In this document: positions 12,200 to 19,976 of the stretch, piece by piece | How the letters are laid out: each line of letters opens with the position of its first letter | Position numbering within the stretch: the first letter of the stretch is position 1 | Assembly: GCA_019114985.1 (NCBI GenBank) | Contig: DXEM01000019.1 | Span: 35,490 to 99,489 of the forward strand | DNA: 64,000 nucleotides | Direction: 5' to 3' | From: Candidatus Anaerostipes excrementavium | GTDB lineage: Bacteria > Bacillota > Clostridia > Lachnospirales > Lachnospiraceae | The notes under the pieces: generated by a model | Seen by the model: the letters and a program-made list of their open reading frames with translations, nothing else | Databases searched by the model: none | Told to the model about the DNA's origin: nothing | Made by a program: the position numbers and the translations under genes

Positions 12200-13087
12200 T
12201 TAATCTTCACTCTCAATCATCTGAATCCTTCGAATATGTCTCTCATCATTTGAGAACTTTGTCTCCAAAAATGTATCTACGATATCAAGGGCAAGACCTT
12301 CTCCGGTCACACGTGCGCCCATCGCCAAAATATTCGCATCGTTGTGCTCTCTTGTTGCTTTGGCACTGAAAGTATCTCCACACAATGCCGCCCGGATTCC
12401 CGGTATCTTATTGGCTGTAATGGAAATTCCGATTCCTGTTCCGCAGATCAGGATTCCCTGCTTGACCTCCCCTTTCTTGATACCTTTTGCTACTGCTTTC
12501 GCATAGATTGGATAATCACAAGATTCTTCGGAATAGCATCCATAATCTTTCACTGCATATCCTTTTTCTTCCAAATGTTTGATCACCGCTTGTTTTAAAG
12601 CAAAACCTCCATGATCGCTTCCAATACCTATCATCTGATTTCCTCCTAACCTTTCTTGCCATATTTTCTGAACCAACCTGGTAATCTGCATGAAGCAGCG
12701 TTCATAGTCTTCGTCTTCCATGCCATATGGATCGATGACTGCGCCGGCAACTCGGGCATACTCATTGATGGTCGCCACCTCTTTGTATCCGTGATATTCT
12801 TCCAGAACTTTTGCTTTCTGCTCCTCCGTCATGGTAAGGATCAAATCACTTTCCTCCACATCTTCCTGCAGGAGCTGGCGGGAATGATAATCCAAAATCT
12901 CGATTCCGCTGTCTCTTACCATTGACGCTGCTTTCGCGTGTACAGGCTCCGGAAAAAGCACGATCAGCCCTCTCGAAATAACTTCGATATCCTTTTGGTG
13001 CGCTTCCTTCAGATATTGCCTAAGCACCGATTCCGCAATAAAACTTCGGCAGGTATTGTTGGTGCTTACCATTATAATCTTTCTCAA
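12200..13087 (-). CDS. rpiB: Fusion of an LMW-phosphatase-like domain and ribose-5-phosphate isomerase B
   Basis: Two domains in one frame (295 aa). Residues 1-150 are a low-molecular-weight protein phosphatase fold of the YwlE type, but the P-loop reads VSTNNTCRS: Ser8 stands where the nucleophilic Cys of CX5R should be, and Asn10 replaces the usual Gly. The acid motif DPYG (119-122) remains. Residues 152-295 are RpiB, with GSDHGG, the active-site CGTGIGIS and the HNDANILAMGARV block, so ribose-5-P/ribulose-5-P isomerisation should work. The start is TTG 13087 after AAGGAG. Met152 (ATG 12634) has its own AGGAGGA seven bases upstream. Bacillus keeps the same neighbours (ywlC, ywlE, ywlF) as separate genes. 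The first domain is probably not a phosphatase. Confidence 0.92.
   Translation of the reverse strand: MRKIIMVSTNNTCRSFIAESVLRQYLKEAHQKDIEVISRGLIVLFPEPVHAKAASMVRDSGIEILDYHSRQLLQEDVEESDLILTMTEEQKAKVLEEYHGYKEVATINEYARVAGAVIDPYGMEDEDYERCFMQITRLVQKIWQERLGGNQMIGIGSDHGGFALKQAVIKHLEEKGYAVKDYGCYSEESCDYPIYAKAVAKGIKKGEVKQGILICGTGIGISITANKIPGIRAALCGDTFSAKATREHNDANILAMGARVTGEGLALDIVDTFLETKFSNDERHIRRIQMIESED
12632..12647 (-). promoter_or_regulatory. Internal ribosome binding site inside the fusion gene
   Basis: AGGAGGA (12641-12647) sits seven bases before the ATG at 12634, exactly where the RpiB domain begins. It reads as Gly-Gly in the fused frame. A separate RpiB could therefore be made from the same message. 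Confidence 0.65.
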
Positions 13088-13100
13088 AATATTCTCCTTT

Positions 13101-14153
13101 TTAAATTCGAATCATCCTATGGCCTGCTGCCTTCACCAGACGATTCATGACCGCTTCTCCCAGCGACTCTTCCTCGAATCCTTCTGAGTAAATCACATCA
13201 ACGGCCTTATCATCAAATTCTCTCAGAACATCATACAAATTCGCCATCACGGTCTCCATATCGGCTCTTCTCCCTACGGATAAGACTTCATCTGCCTCAT
13301 AGTCACCGGCTGTCTCATCTGCAGCAAGAACTCCGACTTTTCCCCCGCGGCTGTGTTCCTGTTCTGTCAGCTCATTGATCTTGGAAACGACAGCCTGCTG
13401 GTCTTGTCCAAGCACAATTGTCATCTGAGCCTTCGGAGCATAGTGCTTATACTTCATTCCCGGGGCTCTCGGCACTCCGCCGTCATCTGCCTTCAAAGAC
13501 GTATTCATGACCGTCTTCTCTCCGATCACACGCTCCATCTCTTCCTTCGTGATCCTTCCGGGTCTTAAAATCACCGGGGGCTCTTCCGTAAAATCTACGA
13601 TTGTAGATTCCACGCCGACCTTCACCGCACCGCCATCTAAGATCAATGGTATCTTCCCGTTCAGGTCATCCATCACATGTTCCGCCTTTGTCGGACTGGG
13701 CCTTCCTGAGGTATTGGCGCTGGGAGCCGCAATCGGCACTTTCGCACATTCAATCAGTTCTCTGGCCACCTCATCTGCCGGCATACGGATCGCCACGGTA
13801 TCCAATCCTCCGGTGATACATTCCGGCACCTGTTCTGATTTTCTCAATATAACCGTCAGCGGACCCGGCCAAAAATACTCCATGGCTTTCCTTGCTGTCC
13901 GGGGCACTTCACTTACAAGATCCTTCAGCATATCCATTCTGCTGATATGAAGGATCAGAGGATTATCCGACGGTCTTCCCTTTGCCTGATAAATCTTCTT
14001 GGCAGCATCTTCCCGAAGGCCATTGCCCCCAAGTCCATACACCGTCTCTGTAGGAAAAGCCACCACTTCTCCCTGACGGATCAGCTCAGCCGCCTCTTCA
14101 ATCACTTCCTGACAATCTTCAATTTGATGAATCTTTCTTAATTTTGTTTCCAT
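13101..14153 (-). CDS. sua5: L-threonylcarbamoyladenylate synthase (Sua5/YwlC type)
   Basis: Makes threonylcarbamoyl-AMP from threonine, bicarbonate and ATP for the t6A modification of ANN-decoding tRNAs. The YrdC domain covers about residues 15-200 with FPTETVYGLGGNG, KGRPSDNPLILHI and APSANTSGRPSPT. The C-terminal Sua5 domain (about 225-350) starts after the linker APGMKYKHYAP. Length 350 aa is normal for the two-domain form. ATG 14153 with AGGAG. Co-directional with the phosphatase/RpiB fusion 13 bases downstream, as in Bacillus. Confidence 0.95.
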   Translation of the reverse strand: METKLRKIHQIEDCQEVIEEAAELIRQGEVVAFPTETVYGLGGNGLREDAAKKIYQAKGRPSDNPLILHISRMDMLKDLVSEVPRTARKAMEYFWPGPLTVILRKSEQVPECITGGLDTVAIRMPADEVARELIECAKVPIAAPSANTSGRPSPTKAEHVMDDLNGKIPLILDGGAVKVGVESTIVDFTEEPPVILRPGRITKEEMERVIGEKTVMNTSLKADDGGVPRAPGMKYKHYAPKAQMTIVLGQDQQAVVSKINELTEQEHSRGGKVGVLAADETAGDYEADEVLSVGRRADMETVMANLYDVLREFDDKAVDVIYSEGFEEESLGEAVMNRLVKAAGHRMIRI

Positions 14154-14266
14154 ATTTTCTCCTAAACATACCTTATAAGTATAACATCAAACAAATCAAA
14201 AAGAAAGTGCGTATTATCTAAGCCTGCACATGAATATATTATTACAAAAAGCAAAGGCCCTGTTTT

Positions 14267-14953
14267 ATGAAAAAAGAAAAGAAGATGTTCTTGTTTGGCT
14301 GCCTGACCATACTTTTATTGATCTCTTTTTCTTCTGTTACGTTTCCGATCTTCGTCAGTCAGACAATCAAAAAGCAGCAAACGATCCTGATCGATCCTGG
14401 ACACGGGGGTTCTGATCCAGGCAAAGTCGGCAGCGGAAGCATCCTGGAAAAAGATATCAACCTGTCGCTGTCTCTTCAATTGAAAAAAATATTGGAAAAA
14501 GAAAAATTCAAAGTATATCTGACTCGAGATGGGGATTATAATCTTGCATCGTCAACTTCCAATGTTAAGATTTCAGATTTAAAAAACAGAAAACAGCAGA
14601 TCTTCGATCTGGAACCTGCCGCTGTCATCAGCATTCATCAAAACAGTTATCCAAGCGGTGAAGTCAGCGGAGCGCAGGTCTTCTATTATCAGGGTGCTTC
14701 TGACAGCAAGCTTCTGGCCGACTCGATTCAGTCTGCTCTGATCAAAGGCCTGGATCCTTCCAACCGCCGGCAGGCAAAATCAAATGCCGATTATTATCTG
14801 CTCAGGGATAATCCATATCCTACTGTCATAGTGGAATGCGGCTTCCTGTCAAATGCGGAAGAGCTCAAAAAACTGCAGTCAAAAACTTACCAAAAAAAGG
14901 CTGCAAAATGTATCCGAGACGGATTAAAAAAGTACCTGAAGCAAATATCTTAA
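14267..14953 (+). CDS. N-acetylmuramoyl-L-alanine amidase (CwlD-like)
   Basis: Zinc amidase of the Amidase_3 family (228 aa) that cleaves the bond between muramic acid and the stem peptide. An uncleaved signal/anchor spans residues 8-30, so it acts outside the membrane. Zinc ligands and catalytic residues are visible in IDPGHGGSDPG (His), LEKDIN (Glu), ISIHQNS (His) and VECGFLSN (Glu). The size and single-domain layout fit CwlD of spore formers, but sporulation function cannot be shown from this window. Divergent from sua5. An in-frame ATG 18 bases downstream is an alternative start. Confidence 0.88.
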   Translation: MKKEKKMFLFGCLTILLLISFSSVTFPIFVSQTIKKQQTILIDPGHGGSDPGKVGSGSILEKDINLSLSLQLKKILEKEKFKVYLTRDGDYNLASSTSNVKISDLKNRKQQIFDLEPAAVISIHQNSYPSGEVSGAQVFYYQGASDSKLLADSIQSALIKGLDPSNRRQAKSNADYYLLRDNPYPTVIVECGFLSNAEELKKLQSKTYQKKAAKCIRDGLKKYLKQIS

Positions 14954-14954
14954 A

Positions 14955-14995
14955 GTTTTCCCTGATACACAGAGATTCTATGCCGCAGGGAAAAC
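14955..14995 (+). terminator. Hairpin after the amidase gene
   Basis: Ten-base perfect stem GTTTTCCCTG/CAGGGAAAAC with a 21-base loop, immediately after the amidase stop. It lacks a U tract on the plus strand, so termination efficiency is doubtful; it could also serve minus-strand transcripts arriving from 15162. Confidence 0.5.
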
Positions 14996-15161
14996 CATAA
15001 ACTAAGAACCTTCATCATCATAAAAATCAGCTGCTCCCGCAGACTTTGCCGCAGCTTCCCGCCGACGGGAATCAATGTCCCGCCGGCGCCGCGATTCCCA
15101 GCACTGCCTCTTATTACGGCAATGGATCAGCGGCTGTCTGCTGCGTAAAAGCACTTTGCGT

Positions 15162-15356
15162 TTATTCTCTGATTTTTTGATAATCGACGGCAAAAATCTC
15201 CCCTTCCCTGTTTTCAATGAACTCCTTCATGTAAGAATCATCTTCCTTCAATATAAGATCTACATGTTCCAAATTACGCTTATTGACCGTAATGCCGTCT
15301 ACACGGACTGCCAATCCCAGAGACAAATAATAAGATAATTCATCATGATTCGTCAT
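15162..15356 (-). CDS. Small protein of unknown function
   Basis: A 64-residue acidic protein that I do not recognise. It is supported by a GGGAGGG site five bases before ATG 15356 and a good promoter at 15465-15493. No signal peptide, Cys or membrane segment. Downstream (15002-15161) is a GC-rich stretch with inverted repeats and no convincing gene. Divergent from mecA. Confidence 0.6.
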   Translation of the reverse strand: MTNHDELSYYLSLGLAVRVDGITVNKRNLEHVDLILKEDDSYMKEFIENREGEIFAVDYQKIRE

Positions 15357-15464
15357 AACTCCCTCCCATCTGCTGTAACCGTACGTACATTATTCCAGCA
15401 ATCTTCGCAGTATATTCCTGTATCCTCATCAAACCTGTATGAGATACTGTCGCGACATAGTCTA

Positions 15465-15493
15465 ATTATATACATAATTGTAAATTTTTTCAA
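15465..15493 (-). promoter_or_regulatory. Promoter of the small gene at 15162
   Basis: TTGAAA (15488-15493), 17 bases, TATAAT (15465-15470) on the minus strand. The predicted leader is about 100 bases. Confidence 0.75.
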
Positions 15494-15532
15494 TATATTT
15501 TTTGGGGATTTTTGTAAATACCCTAGAAATAC

Positions 15533-15561
15533 TTTACACTTTTCCAAAGTCATACTATAAT
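15533..15561 (+). promoter_or_regulatory. Promoter of mecA
   Basis: TTTACA (15533-15538), 17 bases, TATAAT (15556-15561). The start site would be about 20 bases before the mecA start codon, so the leader is short. Confidence 0.85.
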
Positions 15562-15587
15562 AAACATCAAAGTAAGGAGTGATGATT

Positions 15588-16289
15588 ATGAAAATTGAAC
15601 GTATCAGCGATAATCAAATCCGATGCACTTTAAATAAAGAAGATCTCGAAGGAAAGGAAACCCTGTTAAACGAGCTGGCTTTCGGTTCTGACAAGGCCAA
15701 AGGCTTATTCCGCGAGTTAATGAAGAAGGCTTCTGCCGAATTAGGTTTTGAGGCCAACGACATTCCGCTGATGGTCGAAGCGATTCCGGTTTCAAAAGAA
15801 TGTCTGGTCTTAGTCATTACCAGGGTCGATAACCCGGAAGACTTCCACCAACATTACAAGAAGCTGGCTAAGAATATTTCTCCGGAACATATTCATATTT
15901 CGGAAGACAGCGATTTGCTGGACTTCCTTAACAGACCGGAGGATTCCCCTCTGAAAGAGTTTGAGGAATCTATGAAGTTCGCTTTGACGGATTCCAGCAT
16001 AAACATATATTATTTCAACACTTTGGAAGAAGTCGCTGCGGCAGCGAAACTGATTCAGTTTTATGATACACGAAGCAGTTTGTACAAGGATCCGGAGAGC
16101 CGTTATTATTATCTTACGATTGACAGTCTCTCTGATGATCCCAAAGATCAGACAATGGATGAGATTCATTCTATCCTCTCTGAGTACTGCAGACGCCTGC
16201 CAAACACTTATGCGACTAAGTCTTTATTTAATGAGCATTTGAAGCCTTTGATTCAGGCAAGAGCTGTAGAAGAAATGGTTCAATATTAA
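15588..16289 (+). CDS. mecA: Adaptor protein MecA
   Basis: Adaptor that delivers substrates to the ClpC unfoldase (233 aa). The N-terminal MKIERISDNQIRCTLNKEDL region binds substrates; an acidic linker lies around residues 95-125 (SEDSDLLDF); the C-terminal domain from about 130 has the typical FNTLEEVAAAAKL segment. ATG 15588 is chosen because AAGGAG lies eight bases upstream; ATG 15582 and GTG 15579 are too close to it. Monocistronic: own promoter and terminator. Confidence 0.93.
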   Translation: MKIERISDNQIRCTLNKEDLEGKETLLNELAFGSDKAKGLFRELMKKASAELGFEANDIPLMVEAIPVSKECLVLVITRVDNPEDFHQHYKKLAKNISPEHIHISEDSDLLDFLNRPEDSPLKEFEESMKFALTDSSINIYYFNTLEEVAAAAKLIQFYDTRSSLYKDPESRYYYLTIDSLSDDPKDQTMDEIHSILSEYCRRLPNTYATKSLFNEHLKPLIQARAVEEMVQY

Positions 16290-16294
16290 CCGCA

Positions 16295-16324
16295 GGATCC
16301 CCGGAAACCATATTCCCGGGGATC
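16295..16324 (+). terminator. Terminator of mecA
   Basis: GATCCCC pairs with GGGGATC around a loop of about 16 bases and is followed by TCTTTTTTATTTT. Confidence 0.85.
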
Positions 16325-16330
16325 TCTTTT

Positions 16331-17512
16331 TTATTTTGCCGCAGTATAGATTTTGATCAGATCTTCTGCCTTCAGTTTTTTGAACACGCCCAGTTCCGTG
16401 GTATCTCCATTGGTCGCTTTCATTGCCATCTCCTTGATCTGATCTTCGGTCGGTTCTACGCCCAGCTCTTTCATATTTGTCGGCATGTGAATGGAACGAT
16501 AGAAATTCTCCATTGCTTCAATTCCTGCAAGTCCGGTTTCTTTGTCGCCGCCTTTATCCTCTGTGCCCATTACATTTTTTGCAAAACGGGCAAAACGTTC
16601 CGGTTTCTCATCGATTACATATCTTGCCCAGCTGCCCCAGACCGCTGCAAGTCCGGCTCCATGAGCTACATCAAATAATCCTCCGATTTCATGCTCGATA
16701 AGGTGAGTAGCCCAATCGCCGCCATTTGTCCCGCATCCTGTCAGGTCATTGTGAGATAATGTTCCGCACCACATAATCTCTGCTCTGGCTTCATAGTTTT
16801 CCGGATCTTCCAGCAGAATCTTAGCGTTTTCCATGACATTCCGCATGAGGGATTCCGCAATCCCATCCGTGATCTTCATTGTGTCTTCCAACACAAAATA
16901 CCGCTCCATCGTATGCATCAGAATGTCTGTACATCCGCTTTCTGTCTGATATTCCGGCAAAGTATAGGTAAGTTCCGGATTCATAACCGCAAACTTACAT
17001 CTTGCATAATTTGTGTTCAGCGCTTTTTTATACCATCCTTCCTCATTTGTAATAACAGAAGAATCGCTCATCTCGCTTCCTGCAGCCGCGATGGTCAAAA
17101 CAGCTCCGATCGGCATGCAGCCTTTTGGCTCTGCTTTTCCTGTATAGAGATCCCACACATCACAGTCCGGATTTGCCATTCCGTATCCAATGGCTTTTGC
17201 AGAATCAATCACGCTTCCGCCGCCCACTGCCAGTATAAAATCAACGCCTTCTTTTCGGCACAATTCAATTCCTTCATAAACTTTTGAAAGTCTTGGATTC
17301 GGCACCACGCCTCCAAGCATCACATAGTCGACATCTTGTGCTTTTAATGCCTCACAGATCCGATCCAAAAGTCCGGATTTTTTTGCGCTTTGTCCTCCGT
17401 AATGCAGCAGGACTTTTCGGCATCCCTCTTCTTTTACCAATGTTCCCGTTTTTAGCTCTGCCCCTTTTCCGAATACGACTTTCGTAGGTGCATAATACTG
17501 AAAATCTAACAT
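16331..17512 (-). CDS. Iron-containing alcohol dehydrogenase (butanol dehydrogenase type)
   Basis: NAD(P)H-dependent group III alcohol dehydrogenase (393 aa). It has the coenzyme-binding GGGSVIDSAKAI (about 95-106) and metal-ligand positions in CTDILMHTMERYF (Asp, His), HLIEHEIGG and DVAHGAGLA. Closest in pattern to BdhA/YqdH enzymes acting on aldehydes and short alcohols. ATG 17512 follows GGAGG. A terminator separates it from dhaL, so it may be partly uncoupled from the PTS operon, but its position suggests it reduces an aldehyde released by the aldolase. Confidence 0.92.
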   Translation of the reverse strand: MLDFQYYAPTKVVFGKGAELKTGTLVKEEGCRKVLLHYGGQSAKKSGLLDRICEALKAQDVDYVMLGGVVPNPRLSKVYEGIELCRKEGVDFILAVGGGSVIDSAKAIGYGMANPDCDVWDLYTGKAEPKGCMPIGAVLTIAAAGSEMSDSSVITNEEGWYKKALNTNYARCKFAVMNPELTYTLPEYQTESGCTDILMHTMERYFVLEDTMKITDGIAESLMRNVMENAKILLEDPENYEARAEIMWCGTLSHNDLTGCGTNGGDWATHLIEHEIGGLFDVAHGAGLAAVWGSWARYVIDEKPERFARFAKNVMGTEDKGGDKETGLAGIEAMENFYRSIHMPTNMKELGVEPTEDQIKEMAMKATNGDTTELGVFKKLKAEDLIKIYTAAK

Positions 17513-17544
17513 CAAAAACCTCCGTTTCTCTTGCTAAGAAAAAA

Positions 17545-17575
17545 GATCCCGCCAGATAATCTATCCAGTGAGATC
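17545..17575 (-). terminator. Terminator between dhaL and the alcohol dehydrogenase
   Basis: GATCTC and GGGATC pair (one G-U) around a 19-base loop, followed on the minus strand by TTTTTTCTTAG. Some read-through into the dehydrogenase is plausible. Confidence 0.6.
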
Positions 17576-17587
17576 CTCTTTTCTATT

Positions 17588-18211
17588 TTAGTTTACGCTC
17601 TTTTCAAAAGCTTTTAAAATCAATGCCGCAACATAAGCTCCCGGATCTTCCAGTTCTCTGGACGCTTCTCCACGTGTCGCAGCTCTTCCGTGGACTGCAA
17701 GCATTGTCGTTGTCGCTTTGAATCCTTCTTCTGCAGCCTGTGCAGCTTTTCCTGCCATCTCTGCCAAAGATTCTCCTGCTTCCAAAGACGCCTGAAGGCT
17801 TTCTACTGCCGGATGGATTCCATCCAGGAAAGTCTTATCTCCGACTTTTGCTCCTCCAAGCTTTGCCACTCCGGCTTCATAGGAGGCAAAAATCTGAACG
17901 ATATCTCCATCTTCCAAAGATTCTTTTCCTTTCAGATCTTTTCCCGCCTGTTTCAGCCCGGTAGCCATCAAAGAACCCATTGTAGACGGAACTTTATTCG
18001 CCATAGCTTTTCCTGCTGCAAATAAAAGTTTTCCTGCATCTGTGATTGCTCCGTCTTCCACTGCGTCATAAGCCGCTTTGAATCCATCGCTCATGGTAAG
18101 ACCCAGATCTCCATCGCCTACAATCCCATCCATGGCAATCAGCTTCTCTTTGTTCTCACTCATAATTTCGCTGATTTCTTTCAGTAAACCAATTAAATAT
18201 GATGTCTCCAT
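17588..18211 (-). CDS. dhaL: DhaL-type nucleotide-binding kinase subunit
   Basis: ADP/ATP-binding subunit of a dihydroxyacetone-kinase-like enzyme (207 aa). Signature segments are VGDGDLGLTM (about 29-38, Mg-nucleotide Asp residues), STMGSLMATG and GGAKVGDKTFLDGIHPA. ATG 18211 after AGGAGG. It would partner one or both DhaK proteins of the operon. No DhaM phosphotransfer protein is present, so the phosphate donor may be ATP directly or a DhaM encoded elsewhere. Confidence 0.92.
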   Translation of the reverse strand: METSYLIGLLKEISEIMSENKEKLIAMDGIVGDGDLGLTMSDGFKAAYDAVEDGAITDAGKLLFAAGKAMANKVPSTMGSLMATGLKQAGKDLKGKESLEDGDIVQIFASYEAGVAKLGGAKVGDKTFLDGIHPAVESLQASLEAGESLAEMAGKAAQAAEEGFKATTTMLAVHGRAATRGEASRELEDPGAYVAALILKAFEKSVN

Positions 18212-18223
18212 TCTCAAATCCTC

Positions 18224-19234
18224 CTAAACTTGTTTAAAGAACGGTGTATCTACCGGATGATCGATATATTCTTTCAGCTCATCATCCAGCTTCAGCAAAG
18301 AGATAGAGAATCCTGCCATCTCAATTGCTGTCGCATACTCGCCGACATAATATTTATAGACTTTGATTCCTTTCTCTTCCAGTACCTGGTTGATACGGCG
18401 TGTCACAATATACTGCTCATCCAACGGAGTCGCTCCAAGTCCGTTTACGAGAACTGCTACTTCATCTCCATTTTCATATGGAAGATCTCCTACGATTTTC
18501 TCCAGCATCTCGTCTACGATCTGATCTGCCGGCTCCAGCTTGCCGCGTCTGATTCCCGGCTCTCCGTGGATTCCCATTCCGATTTCCATCTCATCATCTG
18601 CGATCTCGAAACTAGGTTTTCCAACTCTAGGAACGGTACAAGGAGTCAGAGCAACGCCCATGGTCCGTACATTCTGATTTGCTTTTTCTGCCACACGTTT
18701 TACTTCCTCAAGAGACAGCATTTTGTCTGCTGCGGCTCCGGCACATTTGTACACGAAGAAAATACCTGCAACACCACGGCGAGTGCTTTTTTCTCCCGGT
18801 GCAGACGGTCCTGCAGAAGCCACATCATCGGCTCCAAGAACCTCTGCGGTTTCGATGTCATCTTCCATCTCCACCTCATCTGCTGCCGGACGGAAGGTAA
18901 AGATATCTCCGTTATAATTTCCGTAAATATATAAAACTCCCGCACCGCTGTCGGCTTCTCTTGTCAAGGCAATCGCCTGATCTACGCTTGGAGACTGGAA
19001 TACATCACCAACTGCGCATCCATCGATCATTCCTTTTCCTACATAACCAAGGAATAACGGAAGATGTCCGGATCCTCCTCCGGTTACGATTCCGACTTTT
19101 CCTTCTTTTTTATGTTTTGTTACCAGGACCTGCAGATCCCCATCCACGCAGGTAAGATCATCCGCGTGAGCTATGTAGATCCCTTCCAGCATTTCTTTAA
19201 TATAATTGTCTGGAGAATTGATAATCTTTTTCAT
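18224..19234 (-). CDS. dhaK: DhaK-type kinase subunit, copy 1
   Basis: Substrate-binding subunit (336 aa) of the dihydroxyacetone kinase family. [19 protein letters not shown] (about 48-66) and [12 protein letters not shown], whose His forms the covalent hemiaminal with the keto substrate, are present. An insert near residue 130 carries the acidic stretch [14 protein letters not shown]. Six bases before dhaL. It is divergent from copy 2 at 22076, so the two probably handle different substrates or one is regulatory. Tetrulose kinases use the same fold. Confidence 0.92.
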   Translation of the reverse strand: MKKIINSPDNYIKEMLEGIYIAHADDLTCVDGDLQVLVTKHKKEGKVGIVTGGGSGHLPLFLGYVGKGMIDGCAVGDVFQSPSVDQAIALTREADSGAGVLYIYGNYNGDIFTFRPAADEVEMEDDIETAEVLGADDVASAGPSAPGEKSTRRGVAGIFFVYKCAGAAADKMLSLEEVKRVAEKANQNVRTMGVALTPCTVPRVGKPSFEIADDEMEIGMGIHGEPGIRRGKLEPADQIVDEMLEKIVGDLPYENGDEVAVLVNGLGATPLDEQYIVTRRINQVLEEKGIKVYKYYVGEYATAIEMAGFSISLLKLDDELKEYIDHPVDTPFFKQV

Positions 19235-19305
19235 CTTTTTCGTGCTCCTTCCTACTGCAATCTATAGTTCCATGTTCTCTCCGGCTATTGCGAAAAAACA
19301 AAATC

Positions 19306-19974
19306 CTATTTATTTGGGAATTTGATCTGAGATGGATATTCCCATTTCTGCAGTTCTTCCGGTGGGAAGAAGTATGGCTCTTCTCCTTGTCCTGCGCAAA
19401 GAGCATTGAAATATAACTGCGCTAACTCTTCAATATAAGCAGCTCTTAAGTAAGCATCATAAATATCTCCCTGAGATACCGCAACGGCTCCATGTCCCTG
19501 AAGCAGGAATACATCTGCTTCCTGAACCGGTTCAATAACACTATCAGACAGATCTGTTGTTCCAGGACGTCCGTAAGGCGCTACCGGAATTCTTGATTTT
19601 GTAACTCCGAGATTTGCGATTTCATATACAACCGCCGGAATTGGCTTATTCAATACGGCAAATGTGGTTGCATACATAGAATGTGTATGGCAGATTGCAT
19701 TTACATCCGGTCTTGTTTTATAAATCTGAAGATGCATCAGTGATTCACTGGTCGGACGCAGTCCGGACTGATTTTCGATTACGTTGGCATCCAGATCAAG
19801 AACAACCATATCTCTTGCTGTTAAAAGATCTCTGTCTACCTGAGTCGGTGTGATAACAACATATCCTGTTTCCGGGTCTCTCGCACTTAAATTACCTGAT
19901 AAATGTTTGCATAATCCTTCTGCCTGCGCACGTTTTGCCATAGCAACTACGTCTTTTTTTAATGATTCTAACAT
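19306..19974 (-). CDS. Class II (zinc) sugar-phosphate aldolase
   Basis: Fuculose-phosphate-aldolase/adducin family (222 aa). Zinc site residues are visible: Glu in PTSESLMH, His-x-His in AICHTHSMYA, and His in LLQGHGAVAV. SGNLSARD near the start binds phosphate. Such enzymes split a ketose-1-phosphate into DHAP and an aldehyde, or tetrulose derivatives. ATG 19974 has AAGGAG eight bases upstream; the ATG six bases earlier is too close. It starts three bases after the regulator stop. Confidence 0.92.
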   Translation of the reverse strand: MLESLKKDVVAMAKRAQAEGLCKHLSGNLSARDPETGYVVITPTQVDRDLLTARDMVVLDLDANVIENQSGLRPTSESLMHLQIYKTRPDVNAICHTHSMYATTFAVLNKPIPAVVYEIANLGVTKSRIPVAPYGRPGTTDLSDSVIEPVQEADVFLLQGHGAVAVSQGDIYDAYLRAAYIEELAQLYFNALCAGQGEEPYFFPPEELQKWEYPSQIKFPNK

Positions 19975-19976
19975 AT

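Noticed and set aside
15353..15553. 66-residue minus-strand frame with a CxxC, overlapping the start of the small gene at 15162
   Set aside because: A TTGAAA-17-TATAAT promoter lies inside it and no ribosome binding site precedes any start; it is probably leader sequence.
18230..18934. 234-residue plus-strand frame opposite dhaK copy 1
   Set aside because: Fully antisense to a conserved enzyme gene, no ribosome binding site, His/Cys/Phe-rich composition.
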